The notes under the pieces were generated by a model that saw nothing but the letters and a program-made list of their open reading frames with translations, was not told the origin of the DNA and did not search any database. A program made the position numbers and the translations under genes. This document shows, one piece after another, positions 40,261 through 49,371 of a DNA stretch of 64,000 bases. Origin of the DNA: Knoellia sp. p5-6-4 (GTDB lineage: Bacteria > Actinomycetota > Actinomycetes > Actinomycetales > Dermatophilaceae). Within the stretch, counting starts at the first letter, position 1. Each line of letters starts with the position of its first letter. Location: contig NZ_JARGZF010000001.1 in NCBI RefSeq assembly GCF_029222705.1, forward strand, positions 1,298,437 through 1,362,436, in the 5' to 3' direction.

Positions 40261-41706
40261 TCAGCGGCAGCCGCAGGACGCGAGGGCCGCCACGAACCGG
40301 TCCAGCGCCGCCCGGGCGGCGACGGTGCCCGGGAAGCCCCCGGGCACCCGGTCGGCGACGACGGCGAAGGTCAGCACCCGGCCGTCGCGGTCGACCACCG
40401 TGCCCGCCAGGCTGCTGGCGCCGGTCAGGGTGCCGGTCTTGGCCCGGGCGAGGCCGGCGGCGGAGCGGCTGCCCGGCTCGTCGAACCGGTCGTACAGGGT
40501 GCCGTCGAGGCCCGCCACGGGAAGCTGGGACAGCGTGTCACGCATGGACGGCACCGTGCCGCTGGCGCCGAGGGCGAGCACGTCGCCGAGCACCCGTGCC
40601 GGGATCGCCTGGCCGGACGTGAGGCCGCTGGTGTCCTTCAGGCGCACGCCGCTGAGGTCGACCCCGAGACCGGCGACGGTGCGCCGCACCAGGGCCGTCG
40701 CGGCCTCGAAGCCGGCTCCGCCGCCGGCCTGCACGCTGGCCTGCCGGGCCAGCGACTCGGTCAGGGCGTTGTCGCTGTCGTCGAGCGCCAGGGCGAGGAT
40801 GTCGCCGACCGGTGCGGACTCCACTCGGCCCAGCTCGGCGGCGTCGGCTGCCGCGGCCAGGGCGCGAGTGCCGTCGGGGGCGGCCTTGGCCGTGATGCCC
40901 GCCTTGCCCAGGGCCGCGAGGAACGCCTCCAGCACGGCGTCCTCCGACACCGACGGCGATGGCTTGCCGGGGCGTGGCCGCTGCGACGCCAGCCCCAGCA
41001 TGGAGACGCCCTGGGTGAAGCCCGCGTCCACGTCCGCGGTGGTCCAGCCCGGCGCGTACCGGGGCCCGGCGGCATACGTCATGTCGAGCCGCACCGTCAC
41101 CGCCCCGGTACCCGCTGCCTGCAGGGCGGTGGCCACCTGGCCCGCCAGGTCGCCGAGGCCGGCGCGGCCGGCGACCGCCGTGGGGCTGCCCTTCCCCCGC
41201 GCGAGGAGCGAGTCGCCGCCCGCGACGAGCACGATCTCGGAGGGGCTGCGGCCCTGGACGACCCGGGTGGGCAGGGTGGTGGCCGGGTCCAGGGTCACCC
41301 CGACGGCGAGCGCGGTGAGGATCTTGGCGGTCGAGGCCGGCACGCGCGGCCGTTCGGCGTCGATGTCGAGGAGGTGGTCGCCGGTGAAGGCGTCGCGCAC
41401 CGTCACCCCGATGGAGTCGCCGAGGGCCGGGGCGGCCAGCTCGTCGGCGAGCTCGCGGCGCAGCACGGTGGGGGCGGGCACCGGCGCCGAGAGGGCAGCC
41501 GCCTGGAGCGGGGTCGCCGTGTCGTCGGTCCGCGGGAGGGTGGGCGCCGGCCCGGCGGTCTGCGTCCCCGTCGGCTCCGGCTCCGGCAGCGGGCCGGTCG
41601 CGGCATCGCGCGTGAGGATGCCCGGGGCGAGGTCGAGGACGTCGAGGGCGCCGTATCCGACCAGCAGCAGCACGAGGGCGAGCAGGACCGCGACCAGTCG
41701 GCGCAC
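40261..41706 (-). CDS. dacB: D-alanyl-D-alanine carboxypeptidase/endopeptidase (PBP4 type)
   Basis: The 481-residue class C penicillin-binding protein has an N-terminal membrane helix (about 3-20) and a Pro/Thr-rich linker, then the catalytic motifs STAK (SxxK), SDN in DDSDNALTE and KTG in RAKTGTL. It trims or cleaves peptidoglycan peptide bridges outside the membrane. It ends with a CGCR tail. The ppa gene is divergent, 109 bases away. Confidence 0.93.
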   Translation of the reverse strand: MRRLVAVLLALVLLLVGYGALDVLDLAPGILTRDAATGPLPEPEPTGTQTAGPAPTLPRTDDTATPLQAAALSAPVPAPTVLRRELADELAAPALGDSIGVTVRDAFTGDHLLDIDAERPRVPASTAKILTALAVGVTLDPATTLPTRVVQGRSPSEIVLVAGGDSLLARGKGSPTAVAGRAGLGDLAGQVATALQAAGTGAVTVRLDMTYAAGPRYAPGWTTADVDAGFTQGVSMLGLASQRPRPGKPSPSVSEDAVLEAFLAALGKAGITAKAAPDGTRALAAAADAAELGRVESAPVGDILALALDDSDNALTESLARQASVQAGGGAGFEAATALVRRTVAGLGVDLSGVRLKDTSGLTSGQAIPARVLGDVLALGASGTVPSMRDTLSQLPVAGLDGTLYDRFDEPGSRSAAGLARAKTGTLTGASSLAGTVVDRDGRVLTFAVVADRVPGGFPGTVAARAALDRFVAALASCGCR

Positions 41707-41815
41707 ACGACCCCCTCATGCTCATCGACCGTGGATACGGGACACTTGCCCGCGAGCCTAGGTCACGCACCACCTAGAGACACCAGTGCACCACCGAGAG
41801 TAAGGGGCAGCCGTC

Positions 41816-42439
41816 GTGGAGTTCGACGTCACCATCGAGATCCCCAAGGGTCACCGCAACAAGTACGAGGTCGACCACGAGACGGGACGCATCCGCCTCG
41901 ACCGGCTGCTCTTCACGGCGATGAGCTACCCGTCCGACTACGGCTACGTCGAGGACAGCCTCGGCGAGGACGGCGACCCGCTCGACGCGCTCGTGCTGCT
42001 TCAGGAGCCGACCTTCCCGGGCTGCATCGTGCGCGCCCGCCCGATCGGCATGTTCCACATGCGCGACGAGGCCGGTGGCGACGACAAGATCCTGTGCATC
42101 CCGGCCGGCGACCCGCGCCAGGCGCACATCAAGGAGCTCGACGACATCAGCGAGTTCGACCGCCTCGAGATCCAGCACTTCTTCGAGACCTACAAGGACC
42201 TCGAGCCGGGCAAGTCCGTCGAGGGCGCCCACTGGGTCGGTCGCACCGAGGCCGAGCAGTGCGTCACCGAGGCGCTGCAGCGCGCCAAGGAGGCCGGCAT
42301 GACCACCGCCCGCTGGACCTTGGCCAACCAGCACGAGGCCAAGCCGCCGGTCGCGCACACCGAGCAGGAGACCCAGCGCGCGAGCGCCAAGGCGTCCGAG
42401 GAGCTGGCGACCAAGGAGAGGCCGCTCCACGACGTGTGA
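41816..42439 (+). CDS. ppa: Inorganic pyrophosphatase
   Basis: The 207-residue family I enzyme hydrolyses PPi. [39 protein letters not shown] and the metal-binding aspartates are clear. A C-terminal extension of about 35 residues ([19 protein letters not shown] and after) exceeds the usual actinobacterial length of about 165. The GTG start follows AAGGGG. The position beside dacB is conserved (Rv3628c). Confidence 0.95.
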   Translation: MEFDVTIEIPKGHRNKYEVDHETGRIRLDRLLFTAMSYPSDYGYVEDSLGEDGDPLDALVLLQEPTFPGCIVRARPIGMFHMRDEAGGDDKILCIPAGDPRQAHIKELDDISEFDRLEIQHFFETYKDLEPGKSVEGAHWVGRTEAEQCVTEALQRAKEAGMTTARWTLANQHEAKPPVAHTEQETQRASAKASEELATKERPLHDV

Positions 42440-42452
42440 CCTGCGCGAGCGG

Positions 42453-42547
42453 TCAGCCCACCCGGCCGCCGTAGGGCAACAGGTCGGAGCGGTAGATGGT
42501 GGCCTCGCGGACGTGGGCGCCGGTGCAGGGGGCCTCGATCATCCGGC
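42453..42547 (-). pseudogene. Remnant of an NlpC/P60 peptidase C-terminus
   Basis: On the minus strand one frame reads GGRMIEAPCTGAHVREATI, then YRSDLLPYGGRVG and a TGA at 42453-42455. This resembles the C-terminal strand pair of NlpC/P60 cell-wall peptidases, where 'MIEAP.TG..V' carries the third catalytic-site residue. Upstream of it no catalytic cysteine domain or start follows; stops appear in all frames within about 150 bases. It is best read as the tail of a deleted gene. Confidence is limited by its 31-residue length. Confidence 0.45.
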
Positions 42548-42630
42548 CTCCGCTGACGCACGAGCGTAGAGCCGGGTTTCACAGGAACCCCAGCCGTCAC
42601 AGCAGTTCGGCGGTCCCCGAGTCCTGACTC

Positions 42631-42656
42631 GAAACGACGTCCGTGGCGTTCGTTTC
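42631..42656. repeat. Short inverted repeat GAAACGA/TCGTTTC
   Basis: Perfect 7-base arms separated by 12 bases lie in the gap between the ppa end and the convergent MFS gene end. It could be a weak terminator or a protein site. The rest of the 300-base gap shows only the NlpC/P60 remnant. Confidence 0.35.
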
Positions 42657-42742
42657 AGCAGGTAGGGGGATCCGCGGCGCACCATGGCGGGAAACGTTGC
42701 GAATCGGTCACAGACTCGCAGTTGCCACGGAAGGCGGCCACC

Positions 42743-44068
42743 TCAGGAGGGGAGCCGCACCTCGCCGGCGCGCAGCGCGGCATACACCTCGGGCCGGTTC
42801 TCGCGCAGGTCGCGGCGCACCAGCCGGCGGTAGCGGAGGATCTGCACGACGCCGACCACCCAGACGAGGTACTGCACCGACATGGCGACCCGGAACGAGT
42901 CGACGGTGTAGGTCGCCGGCCCACCAGGGGCCACCCGGTCGAGCACGGCGCCGATCAGCATCACCGTGGACAGCGAGGCCACGAACCCGCCGACGTTGAC
43001 GATGCCGGTGGCGCTGCCGACCCGGGTCGGAGGGTTGAAGGTGCGGGCCAGGTCGAAGCCGACCATCGACCCGGGTCCGCCCACCGCGGTGACGACGACC
43101 AGCACCACGAGCAGCCACAGGGGCGCCCTACCCGGCCACAGCAGCACGATCGCCCAGACGCCGGCGATGGCGCCGACGATGCCGAGCATGAGGGTGGACC
43201 GCGAGAACGGGTAGCGCGTTACGAAGGTGCCGATGGCAGGACCGCAGACCACGGCGGTGAGCGTCATGAGGATGAGCAGGAACCCGGCAGCGCCTGGCTC
43301 CAGGCCCTGCCCCGCCACGAGGAACGGGTAGCCCCACAGCAGCGCGAACACGGTGGCGCCGAACTGCACCGTGAAGTGCGACCACAGGCCCAGCCGGGTG
43401 CCGGGGGTCGACCAGGCCGCGCGCAGGGCACGGGCCAGGGCGCGCACCTTGATCTGGTCGAGCTCGTGGTCGGGATGGGGCGAGTCGCGCACGACCAGCA
43501 CGAGGAGCATGCCGAGGAGCACCCCGACCGCCGCCGCGGTCGCGAACGACGGGGTCCACCCCCAGTGGTGCAGCGTAGCCACGAGGGGGGAGGCGGCCAC
43601 GAGGGCGCCCATCTGGCCGAGCAACCCGGTGAGCTGGGTGACCATGGGGATGCGCACCGGCGGGAACCACAGGGCGACCAGGCGCAGCAGCGGCACGAAG
43701 ACCATGGCATCGCCGACCCCCACCGCCACCCTGGCGAGGATGCCCATGCCGAAGGAGTCGGCGAACGCGAACGCGAACTGGGCGACCGTCATCGTCGCCA
43801 CGCCCGTCATGAGGAGCCGCTTGGGCCCGAACCGGTCGAGCAGGGCGCCGACGGGGATCTGCATCGCCGCGTAGACGAACAACTGCACCATCGTGAAGAT
43901 CGACAGCTCGGTGGCGGCGATCTCGAAGCGGTCGGCCGCCAGCAGCCCCGCGACCCCGAGGGAGCTGCGGTGGAACACCGCGAGGACGTAGACCGCCACC
44001 GCCGCTACGTACACCGACCAGGCCCGCCGCCCGCCCAGGGGGTGCGCGCGGCGGGTCGGGTCATTCAC
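42743..44068 (-). CDS. MFS transporter
   Basis: The 441-residue membrane protein has about 12 helices and the loop 2-3 signature GALLDRFGPKRLLMTG. The early AVAVYVLAVFHRSSLGVAG and the GDAMVFVPLLRLVALWFPP region resemble the nitrate/sialate-like MFS permeases frequently annotated in actinobacteria. Substrate unknown. A charged C-terminal tail (RRLVRRDLRENRPE) is cytosolic. Confidence 0.85.
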   Translation of the reverse strand: MNDPTRRAHPLGGRRAWSVYVAAVAVYVLAVFHRSSLGVAGLLAADRFEIAATELSIFTMVQLFVYAAMQIPVGALLDRFGPKRLLMTGVATMTVAQFAFAFADSFGMGILARVAVGVGDAMVFVPLLRLVALWFPPVRIPMVTQLTGLLGQMGALVAASPLVATLHHWGWTPSFATAAAVGVLLGMLLVLVVRDSPHPDHELDQIKVRALARALRAAWSTPGTRLGLWSHFTVQFGATVFALLWGYPFLVAGQGLEPGAAGFLLILMTLTAVVCGPAIGTFVTRYPFSRSTLMLGIVGAIAGVWAIVLLWPGRAPLWLLVVLVVVTAVGGPGSMVGFDLARTFNPPTRVGSATGIVNVGGFVASLSTVMLIGAVLDRVAPGGPATYTVDSFRVAMSVQYLVWVVGVVQILRYRRLVRRDLRENRPEVYAALRAGEVRLPS

Positions 44069-44131
44069 CCTTCAATTGTCGCGCACGGCAGCCGAGGGCG
44101 ATGCCACGGCTCGGTCCGTGGGCAACGACGC

Positions 44132-45487
44132 TCACGCCGTCATGGACCCCCGCACCGCGAGGTGGCCCAGGAACCAGTCGCGGGCCAGCCGGGCCGCCTG
44201 GGCCAGCGTGCCCGGCTCCTCGAACAGGTGGGTCGCGCCGGGCACCACGGCCAGGTCGCACTCGCACGTCAGTTGCCGCTGGGCCCTGCGGTTGAGCTCC
44301 AGGACCATCTCGTCGTGGCTGCCGACGATCAGCAGCGTCGGCGCGGTGACCCGGTCAAGCACCGGGATCGCCAGGTCGGGGCGCCCTCCGCGTGAGACCA
44401 CCGCCGCGATCTGCCGGGTCCGGACGGCTGCCGCGGCCAGCGCGGCGGCCGCTCCCGTGCTGGCGCCGAAGTAGCCGACCTGCAGCGGCGCTCCCCAGGG
44501 CTGGCGCACGACCCAGTCGGTGACCGTCACCAGCCGCTCGGCGAGCAGGTCGATGTCGAAGACGTTGGAGCGGTGCGCCTCCTCGGCCGGCGTGAGCAGG
44601 TCGAACAGCAGCGTTCCGAGCCCACCCTCCTGCAGCACCGTGGCGACGTAGCGGTTGCGCGGGCTGTGCCTGCTGCTGCCGCTGCCGTGGGCGAACAGGA
44701 CGATGGCGCCCGCCCCCGCCGGGAGGGTGACATGGCCCGGGAGGGCCGTGCCGGCCACGGGGATGTCGACATCCTCGTCGAGGGCTGGGTGCTCGGGCGC
44801 GATGTGCCGCACCGGCTCGGGTCCGCCCGTCGCAGCCTGCTCCACGGGGGCGGCCGCAGCCGCGGCCAGCTTGAGCAGGGCCACCACCTCGTCGTCGGTG
44901 GTCTGGCCGAAGTCGTCGTAGAACTGGCCCACGGCGTAGAAGCGGTGGGGGCGTTGGAGGCAGACGAACTCGTCGACCTCGGGCCAGTGCTCCGGGTGGC
45001 TGTCGGCCGGGGCCACGGGGACGGCCAGCACGACCAGCTCGGCACCTGCGGCACGGGTGACGGCACAGGCTGCGTGGGCGGTCGACCCGGTGGCGATCCC
45101 GTCGTCGACGATGACGGCGACCTTGCCGGCGAGCGACAGCGCCGGGTGGTCGGGACGGAAGCGCCTTGCACGCTCGGCGACGACCTGCCGCTCCCGGGCC
45201 GCGACCATCGACAGCTCGGCCTCGCTCATGTGCAGGTGCCGCACGACCTCGTCGTTGACGACCATGACGTCGCCCTCGCCGACCGCGCCCATCGCCAGCT
45301 CCGGCTGGTAGGGCACGCCCAGCTTGCGGACGACGACCACGTCCAGAGGCGCACCCAGGGCGGCGGCCACCTCGGCCGCCACCGGCACTCCCCCGCGGGG
45401 CAGTCCGAGGACGAGGGTGTCTGGACCCCGGTAGCGCCTGAGGCTCTGGGCGAGCTGTCGGCCCGCGTCGCGGCGGTCGCTGAACAT
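44132..45487 (-). CDS. Phosphoribosyltransferase-alpha/beta hydrolase fusion
   Basis: The 451-residue cytosolic protein joins two enzymes. Residues 1-210 form a type I PRTase with VIVDDGIATGSTA as the PRPP loop. From about 225 a dienelactone-hydrolase-like domain follows (IVLFAHGSGSS) with the nucleophile elbow GYFGASTGAAAA and a late PGATHLFEE histidine. M. tuberculosis Rv0571c has this architecture and belongs to the hypoxia/DosR set; the substrate is unknown. The nucleophile lies in GxSTG as expected for this class. Confidence 0.85.
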   Translation of the reverse strand: MFSDRRDAGRQLAQSLRRYRGPDTLVLGLPRGGVPVAAEVAAALGAPLDVVVVRKLGVPYQPELAMGAVGEGDVMVVNDEVVRHLHMSEAELSMVAARERQVVAERARRFRPDHPALSLAGKVAVIVDDGIATGSTAHAACAVTRAAGAELVVLAVPVAPADSHPEHWPEVDEFVCLQRPHRFYAVGQFYDDFGQTTDDEVVALLKLAAAAAAPVEQAATGGPEPVRHIAPEHPALDEDVDIPVAGTALPGHVTLPAGAGAIVLFAHGSGSSRHSPRNRYVATVLQEGGLGTLLFDLLTPAEEAHRSNVFDIDLLAERLVTVTDWVVRQPWGAPLQVGYFGASTGAAAALAAAAVRTRQIAAVVSRGGRPDLAIPVLDRVTAPTLLIVGSHDEMVLELNRRAQRQLTCECDLAVVPGATHLFEEPGTLAQAARLARDWFLGHLAVRGSMTA

Positions 45488-45595
45488 GGCAAGACCTCCC
45501 GTCTCCAGCCCCTCCCCGCCACGCTAGGAGCGGGCTCCCCGCGGGTGGGAGGGCCCTTGGTCCCGGCCGGGCTGTGCGCCGGTAGCGTCGCCCGC

Positions 45596-46429
45596 ATGCA
45601 GAGGTGCGCGCGGGACGGGCTGACCTTCGACGTGTGGGACGAGGGCCCCCGGGAGGGCGATGCCGTCGTGCTCCTCCACGGCTGGCCCCAGGACCACACG
45701 GCCTGGCGACGCGTCGCACCCCTGCTCCACGCGGCGGGGCTGCGCACGCTCGCGCCGGACCAGCGCGGCTGCTCGCCGGATGCGCGCCCGCCGGCGACGA
45801 CGGCATACGGGATGCGCGAGCTGGTCGGTGACGTCCGCGCGGTGATGGACCAGGCAGGCGTCGAGCAGGCCCACCTCGTGGGGCACGACTGGGGCGGCTC
45901 GGTGGCGTGGGCCTTCGCCGAGCGGCACCCTGACCGGCTGCGGAGCCTGACGGTGCTCTCGACCCCGCACCACCGCGCCATGGCCTGGGCCTTCCGCCAC
46001 GGCGACCAGGGACTGCGCAGCTGGTACATGGCGGCCTTCCAGGTGCCCGTGCTGCCCGAGCTGGTGCTGCGGGCGGGCCTGCCCCTCGTGCTCCGCAGGA
46101 GCGGGCTCCCGCGCGAGGACGCGCAGCGGTATGCCGCGCGGTTCCGTGAGCCCGGCGCGGCCACCGGGGGGCTGAACTGGTACCGCGCCCTGACCCGCAC
46201 GGGACGGCAGGGAGGCGGCGGGCGGTACGCGGCCGTGGACCGGCGCATCGCCGTGCCCACCACCTACGTGTGGGGCAGCTCCGACCCCGCCCTCGGGCGG
46301 GCGGCCGCGCAGCGCACCGCCCGGTACGTCGCGTCGGACTACCGGTTCGTCGAGCTCGACGCAGGGCACTGGCTGCCGGAGACGCAGCCGGAGCGAGTCG
46401 CCGAGGAGATCATCGGCCGCGCCACCTGA
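45596..46429 (+). CDS. Alpha/beta hydrolase (epoxide hydrolase/dehalogenase-like)
   Basis: The ATG at 45596 gives 277 residues. The oxyanion region HGWPQDHTAW, the nucleophile elbow GHDWGGSVAW (aspartate nucleophile) and the late DAGHWLPETQPE histidine match the epoxide hydrolase and haloalkane dehalogenase branch. It is cytosolic. It is divergent from the PRTase-hydrolase gene across about 108 bases. Confidence 0.87.
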   Translation: MQRCARDGLTFDVWDEGPREGDAVVLLHGWPQDHTAWRRVAPLLHAAGLRTLAPDQRGCSPDARPPATTAYGMRELVGDVRAVMDQAGVEQAHLVGHDWGGSVAWAFAERHPDRLRSLTVLSTPHHRAMAWAFRHGDQGLRSWYMAAFQVPVLPELVLRAGLPLVLRRSGLPREDAQRYAARFREPGAATGGLNWYRALTRTGRQGGGGRYAAVDRRIAVPTTYVWGSSDPALGRAAAQRTARYVASDYRFVELDAGHWLPETQPERVAEEIIGRAT

Positions 46430-46481
46430 AATCATCCGCGGGGAGGTTGCCACGACCGCCGGCGTGCGGAGACGCTGCAGC

Positions 46482-46967
46482 ATGGCCTCCGCTCGCCGGT
46501 CCCGCCCCACCGAGGAAAACACCGCAGCCACCATCTACGGGGTGATCGTCAGCGCCGCCGTCATGGCCTCCGCCCATGCCGAGACCGCCCTGGCGGTGGT
46601 GGTCGCCGTGCTCGTCACGATGGTCATCTACTGGGGTGCCGAGCGCTACGCGCGGCTGGTCGCCGAGCGCATCCACCAGGGGCATCGGCCGACCTGGGCG
46701 CAGGCCCGCAGCCAGCTCACCAACGGCTGGGAGATGGTCACCGCCTCCTACCTGCCGCTCGCGGTGCTCTCCGTGCTCACCCTGCTCGGGGTCGAGCTGT
46801 ACGGCGCGGTGCTGTCGGCGCTGGTGTGCAGCACGGCGCTGCTCTGCATCGCCGGCTGGGCCATGGGCAGGAACGGCCATCTCACGCCGTGGGAGCGGGT
46901 GGCGTCGTCGTTGGTGGCCGGGCTGTTCGGGCTGGTGATGATCGCGCTGAAGTCACAGCTGCACTGA
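46482..46967 (+). CDS. Four-helix membrane protein of unknown function
   Basis: The ATG at 46482 (MASARRSRPTEEN) with GGAGA upstream gives 161 residues; a GTG at 46464 is an alternative. Two membrane helices near 20-55 and two near 95-140 flank a basic, amphipathic segment (RLVAERIHQGHRPTWAQAR). I recall similar small actinobacterial membrane proteins, without a named function. Confidence 0.7.
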   Translation: MASARRSRPTEENTAATIYGVIVSAAVMASAHAETALAVVVAVLVTMVIYWGAERYARLVAERIHQGHRPTWAQARSQLTNGWEMVTASYLPLAVLSVLTLLGVELYGAVLSALVCSTALLCIAGWAMGRNGHLTPWERVASSLVAGLFGLVMIALKSQLH

Positions 46968-46982
46968 CCGGTGGGGCACTGG

Positions 46983-47252
46983 TCAGTGGCGCGATTGCTG
47001 CTTGGGCGTCCCCGCTCCCAGACTGTTCAGCACCACGAGCACGAGGATGGCCCCGAGGATCGAGCCCACGAGCCCGCTCAGGCGCAGCTCGAGGCCGTCG
47101 CCGAACAGGAGGCTGCCGACCAGGCCGCCGACGAGGGAGCCTGCGATGCCCACGAGGAACAGCCGGCCGTAGTTCGGCTGGCCGCGACCCACCAGGAGGT
47201 GGGCGGCCCAGCCGGCCGAGAGCCCGATGACGAGGATGGCCACGATGAGCAC
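46983..47252 (-). CDS. GlsB/YeaQ/YmgE-family stress membrane protein
   Basis: The GTG at 47252 follows GGAGG by eight bases and gives 89 residues with three membrane helices and glycine-rich GIAGSLVGGLVGSLLFG and GLVGSILGAILVL repeats, the pattern of the transglycosylase-associated/GlsB family. These are small envelope stress proteins of unclear mechanism. It is convergent with the preceding membrane protein gene. Confidence 0.82.
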   Translation of the reverse strand: MLIVAILVIGLSAGWAAHLLVGRGQPNYGRLFLVGIAGSLVGGLVGSLLFGDGLELRLSGLVGSILGAILVLVVLNSLGAGTPKQQSRH

Positions 47253-47372
47253 CGGATGCTCCTCCCGCTGTCGGACGCCGCTGGCGGACGCCCGACCCAC
47301 CTCCAGACGTCACCACCACGCTAGGAAGGACCCCGGCTGCGCGGCTCACCCGTCGTGGATGAGCTTGCAGTG

Positions 47373-47867
47373 CTACAGCGATCCGGTCGCCACCCAGCGG
47401 CAGGCCTGCTCGAACGACTCGCCGGCGTCGGCAGCCAGGTAGACCGAGGCGGGGACACCACCGCTTGCAGGGTCGTGCAGCCGCGCCGTCCAGACGTCGC
47501 TGCCCTCTGGGGATCGCAGCGTCGCGGTGCGCTCGAGGGTGCAGGACGCGACCACGACCTCCGGCGCACCCGTGACACCGCGGATGCGCGTGACGCTGAA
47601 CGCGTGCCCGTCCACGATGTCGGTGCAGCGGGCGGCAGCCTCGGCCTTGGTCTGGGCCCGGCCCAGGGCGGCGAGGGTGGAGTTCAGGCTCGACAGGGCC
47701 ACCGCCACCGCCGCGTAGGAGACCTCCCGGGCGCGCTGCACCTCGGCGACCGCCACGTCATGCGCCTGTTCGGCCCGAAGCAGCTCGGCCGCGAGGTCAG
47801 CCCGCGCGGTTTCCTCCGCGCTGGCGACGTACCAGGCGTTGTCGAACAGCCGCTCCATCAGTTTCAT
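47373..47867 (-). CDS. Hypothetical protein
   Basis: The ATG at 47867 gives 164 residues: a predicted helical N-terminal half rich in Ala/Glu (AEETARADLAAELLRAEQAH), probably a coiled coil, and a mixed C-terminal half with three cysteines. I do not recognise a domain. A purine-rich AGGGG lies before the start, and codon use fits the chromosome, but support is moderate. Confidence 0.5.
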   Translation of the reverse strand: MKLMERLFDNAWYVASAEETARADLAAELLRAEQAHDVAVAEVQRAREVSYAAVAVALSSLNSTLAALGRAQTKAEAAARCTDIVDGHAFSVTRIRGVTGAPEVVVASCTLERTATLRSPEGSDVWTARLHDPASGGVPASVYLAADAGESFEQACRWVATGSL

Positions 47868-48349
47868 CCCGCCACCCCTTCGGCACAGCGCCCGGGCCCC
47901 TCGGCACCGGGCGTCTCGGCGCCCGCCGGCGCCGAGACGTCCATCGTGGTGAGGCGTGGTGGAGAACGCATCCGACCGTTGGTGGAGAGGGACCTACGTG
48001 CAACGGTGGAGCAGGCCCGCCGAAACGGCCGTTTGCCTGCGGTGGCTGTCAGTGGTCTGCGGTGGACGCGCGAGTAGTACGGCGGATTGCGTATTTCCCC
48101 GCGGCGGCCCATGGCTGAGACTGGTGACTCGGGGGTGGGCAGCGGTGGCGGGGTCCGCGTGCCCCAATGGAAGAGGCGGGGTTCTTCATGGTGTGGTCGG
48201 GTCACGAGTGTGGACCGGGGGTCGCGACAGGCAGCGACCCAGTGGTGCGGGGGGACTGCTTGGGGGCGCCCCGAGGGCGGGCGCAGGCCCCCACGACGTG
48301 GGCTGGGGCGAACTGGGCGTCCTCGGGCGGCGTCGGCCGGCACGGCAGG
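47868..48349. other. Gap without recognised gene; contains a hairpin
   Basis: About 480 bases show no convincing coding frame. A perfect 12-base inverted repeat with a CGCC loop lies at 47912-47939 (arm CGTCTCGGCGCC). It stands 45 bases upstream of the gene at 47373-47867, so it could be a terminator for plus-strand transcripts or part of a 5' leader. The segment near 48080-48100 is locally AT-richer and may be the promoter of the STAS/HATPase gene. Confidence 0.4.
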
Positions 48350-49081
48350 GTGCGGGCCTACCCCCAGCACGATGTCTGGGTGGTGGAGACCGATGGCCCG
48401 CTGGACCAGGTCGCCGACGACATCGACCACGGCATCCAGTCGGTGCTGGCCGAGTACCCCAGGGCCGTCGTGTGCGGTGTCGCCGGGCGGCTGGACCAGG
48501 TGGGCTGGTCGGCCCTGGACACGCTGGCCTCCATCGGGCGGCATCCGAAGGCCTGGCCCGAGACACCGGTCGTGATGGCCTTCGAGGACCGCAGCGCTGC
48601 TGAGCTCATCGGGCACCGCAGGGAAGGCCGCCACCTGCGCTTCGCGGCCTCGATGCTCTCGGCCTGGACCGAGGCCGCGCTCCACCGTCCGTTGCTCGGC
48701 GCCCGGATGCTCCTCGGCCCGAGCCCCACGGCGGCCCGCGCGGCCCGTCGGTTCCTGGCGCAGGCCTGCGAGGAGTGGGGGGTGCCGAGCTGCATCCCCG
48801 TTGGCGAGCTCGTCGTCAGCGAGCTGGCGACCAACGCCCTGCGGCATGCCGGGTCTGACCTCGAGGTGATGCTCGCCAGCGACGGGAAGTCGATGCTGCG
48901 GGTCGGTGTGCGCGACCGACTGGGGGCGGCACCCGCTACGCGGCCCTGCTCCGAGGGCGGTCTCGGCGGCAGGGGCCTGCACATCGTGCGAACCGTGGCG
49001 AGCGGCTGCGGCGCCCTTCCGACCGCGGACGGTGGCAAGGTCGTCTGGGCGACGATCAGGCCCGCCGGAGCCCTCTCCTGA
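48350..49081 (+). CDS. STAS-like plus HATPase regulatory protein
   Basis: From the GTG at 48350 the product is 243 residues. The N-terminal half (VWVVETDGPLDQVADDIDHG ... LAEYPRAVVCGVAGRLD) resembles a STAS/anti-sigma antagonist fold. The C-terminal half is a GHKL ATPase of the RsbW type: N-box GELVVSELATNALRHAG, a G1 region reading VRDRLGAAP instead of the usual D-x-G-x-G, and G2 GGRGLHIV. It ends GKVVWATIRP like other actinobacterial ATP-binding regulators. It probably takes part in anti-sigma signalling; no sigma or phosphatase gene is adjacent. Starts further upstream (48188) are possible. Confidence 0.72.
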   Translation: MRAYPQHDVWVVETDGPLDQVADDIDHGIQSVLAEYPRAVVCGVAGRLDQVGWSALDTLASIGRHPKAWPETPVVMAFEDRSAAELIGHRREGRHLRFAASMLSAWTEAALHRPLLGARMLLGPSPTAARAARRFLAQACEEWGVPSCIPVGELVVSELATNALRHAGSDLEVMLASDGKSMLRVGVRDRLGAAPATRPCSEGGLGGRGLHIVRTVASGCGALPTADGGKVVWATIRPAGALS

Positions 49082-49209
49082 CGCGCGATCAGGTTGACCG
49101 TCTTGGGGTCCCGTGGGTGGCTCAGAGGCGTTCGGACCGTAGGTCAATGTGCTGACGTTCGCGTTCTCCGCACCGTTCTTGATCGGACTGCGTCACTTCG
49201 GGAGGCCGC

Positions 49210-49371
49210 ATGAGTGCGGGCACCCTGGCTCACGCACATGAGCAGGCCCGCCTCGCACGGTCCGTCGCGGATGAACGCGCAAGAAGCGCGGGCGTGCCCA
49301 AGTCAGGAATCTCTCGTATGCCAGAGTCCGATGCTGCCAAGGCAAGCGCCACAACTAGGGTGGCGCCGTGA
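49210..49371 (+). CDS. Putative 53-residue leader ORF overlapping the KimA-like gene
   Basis: An ATG four bases after GGGAGG opens a 53-codon frame ([20 protein letters not shown]...) whose stop overlaps the GTG of the transporter (GTGA). The peptide is charged and has no membrane helix or known domain. Codon use is poorer in G/C at third positions than in the neighbouring genes. The overlap would allow translational coupling, but it may be chance. Confidence 0.35.
   Translation: MSAGTLAHAHEQARLARSVADERARSAGVPKSGISRMPESDAAKASATTRVAP

Noticed and set aside
49082-49367. c-di-AMP (ydaO-type) riboswitch upstream of the KimA-like gene
   Set aside because: The conserved core blocks of that riboswitch were not found in the leader.
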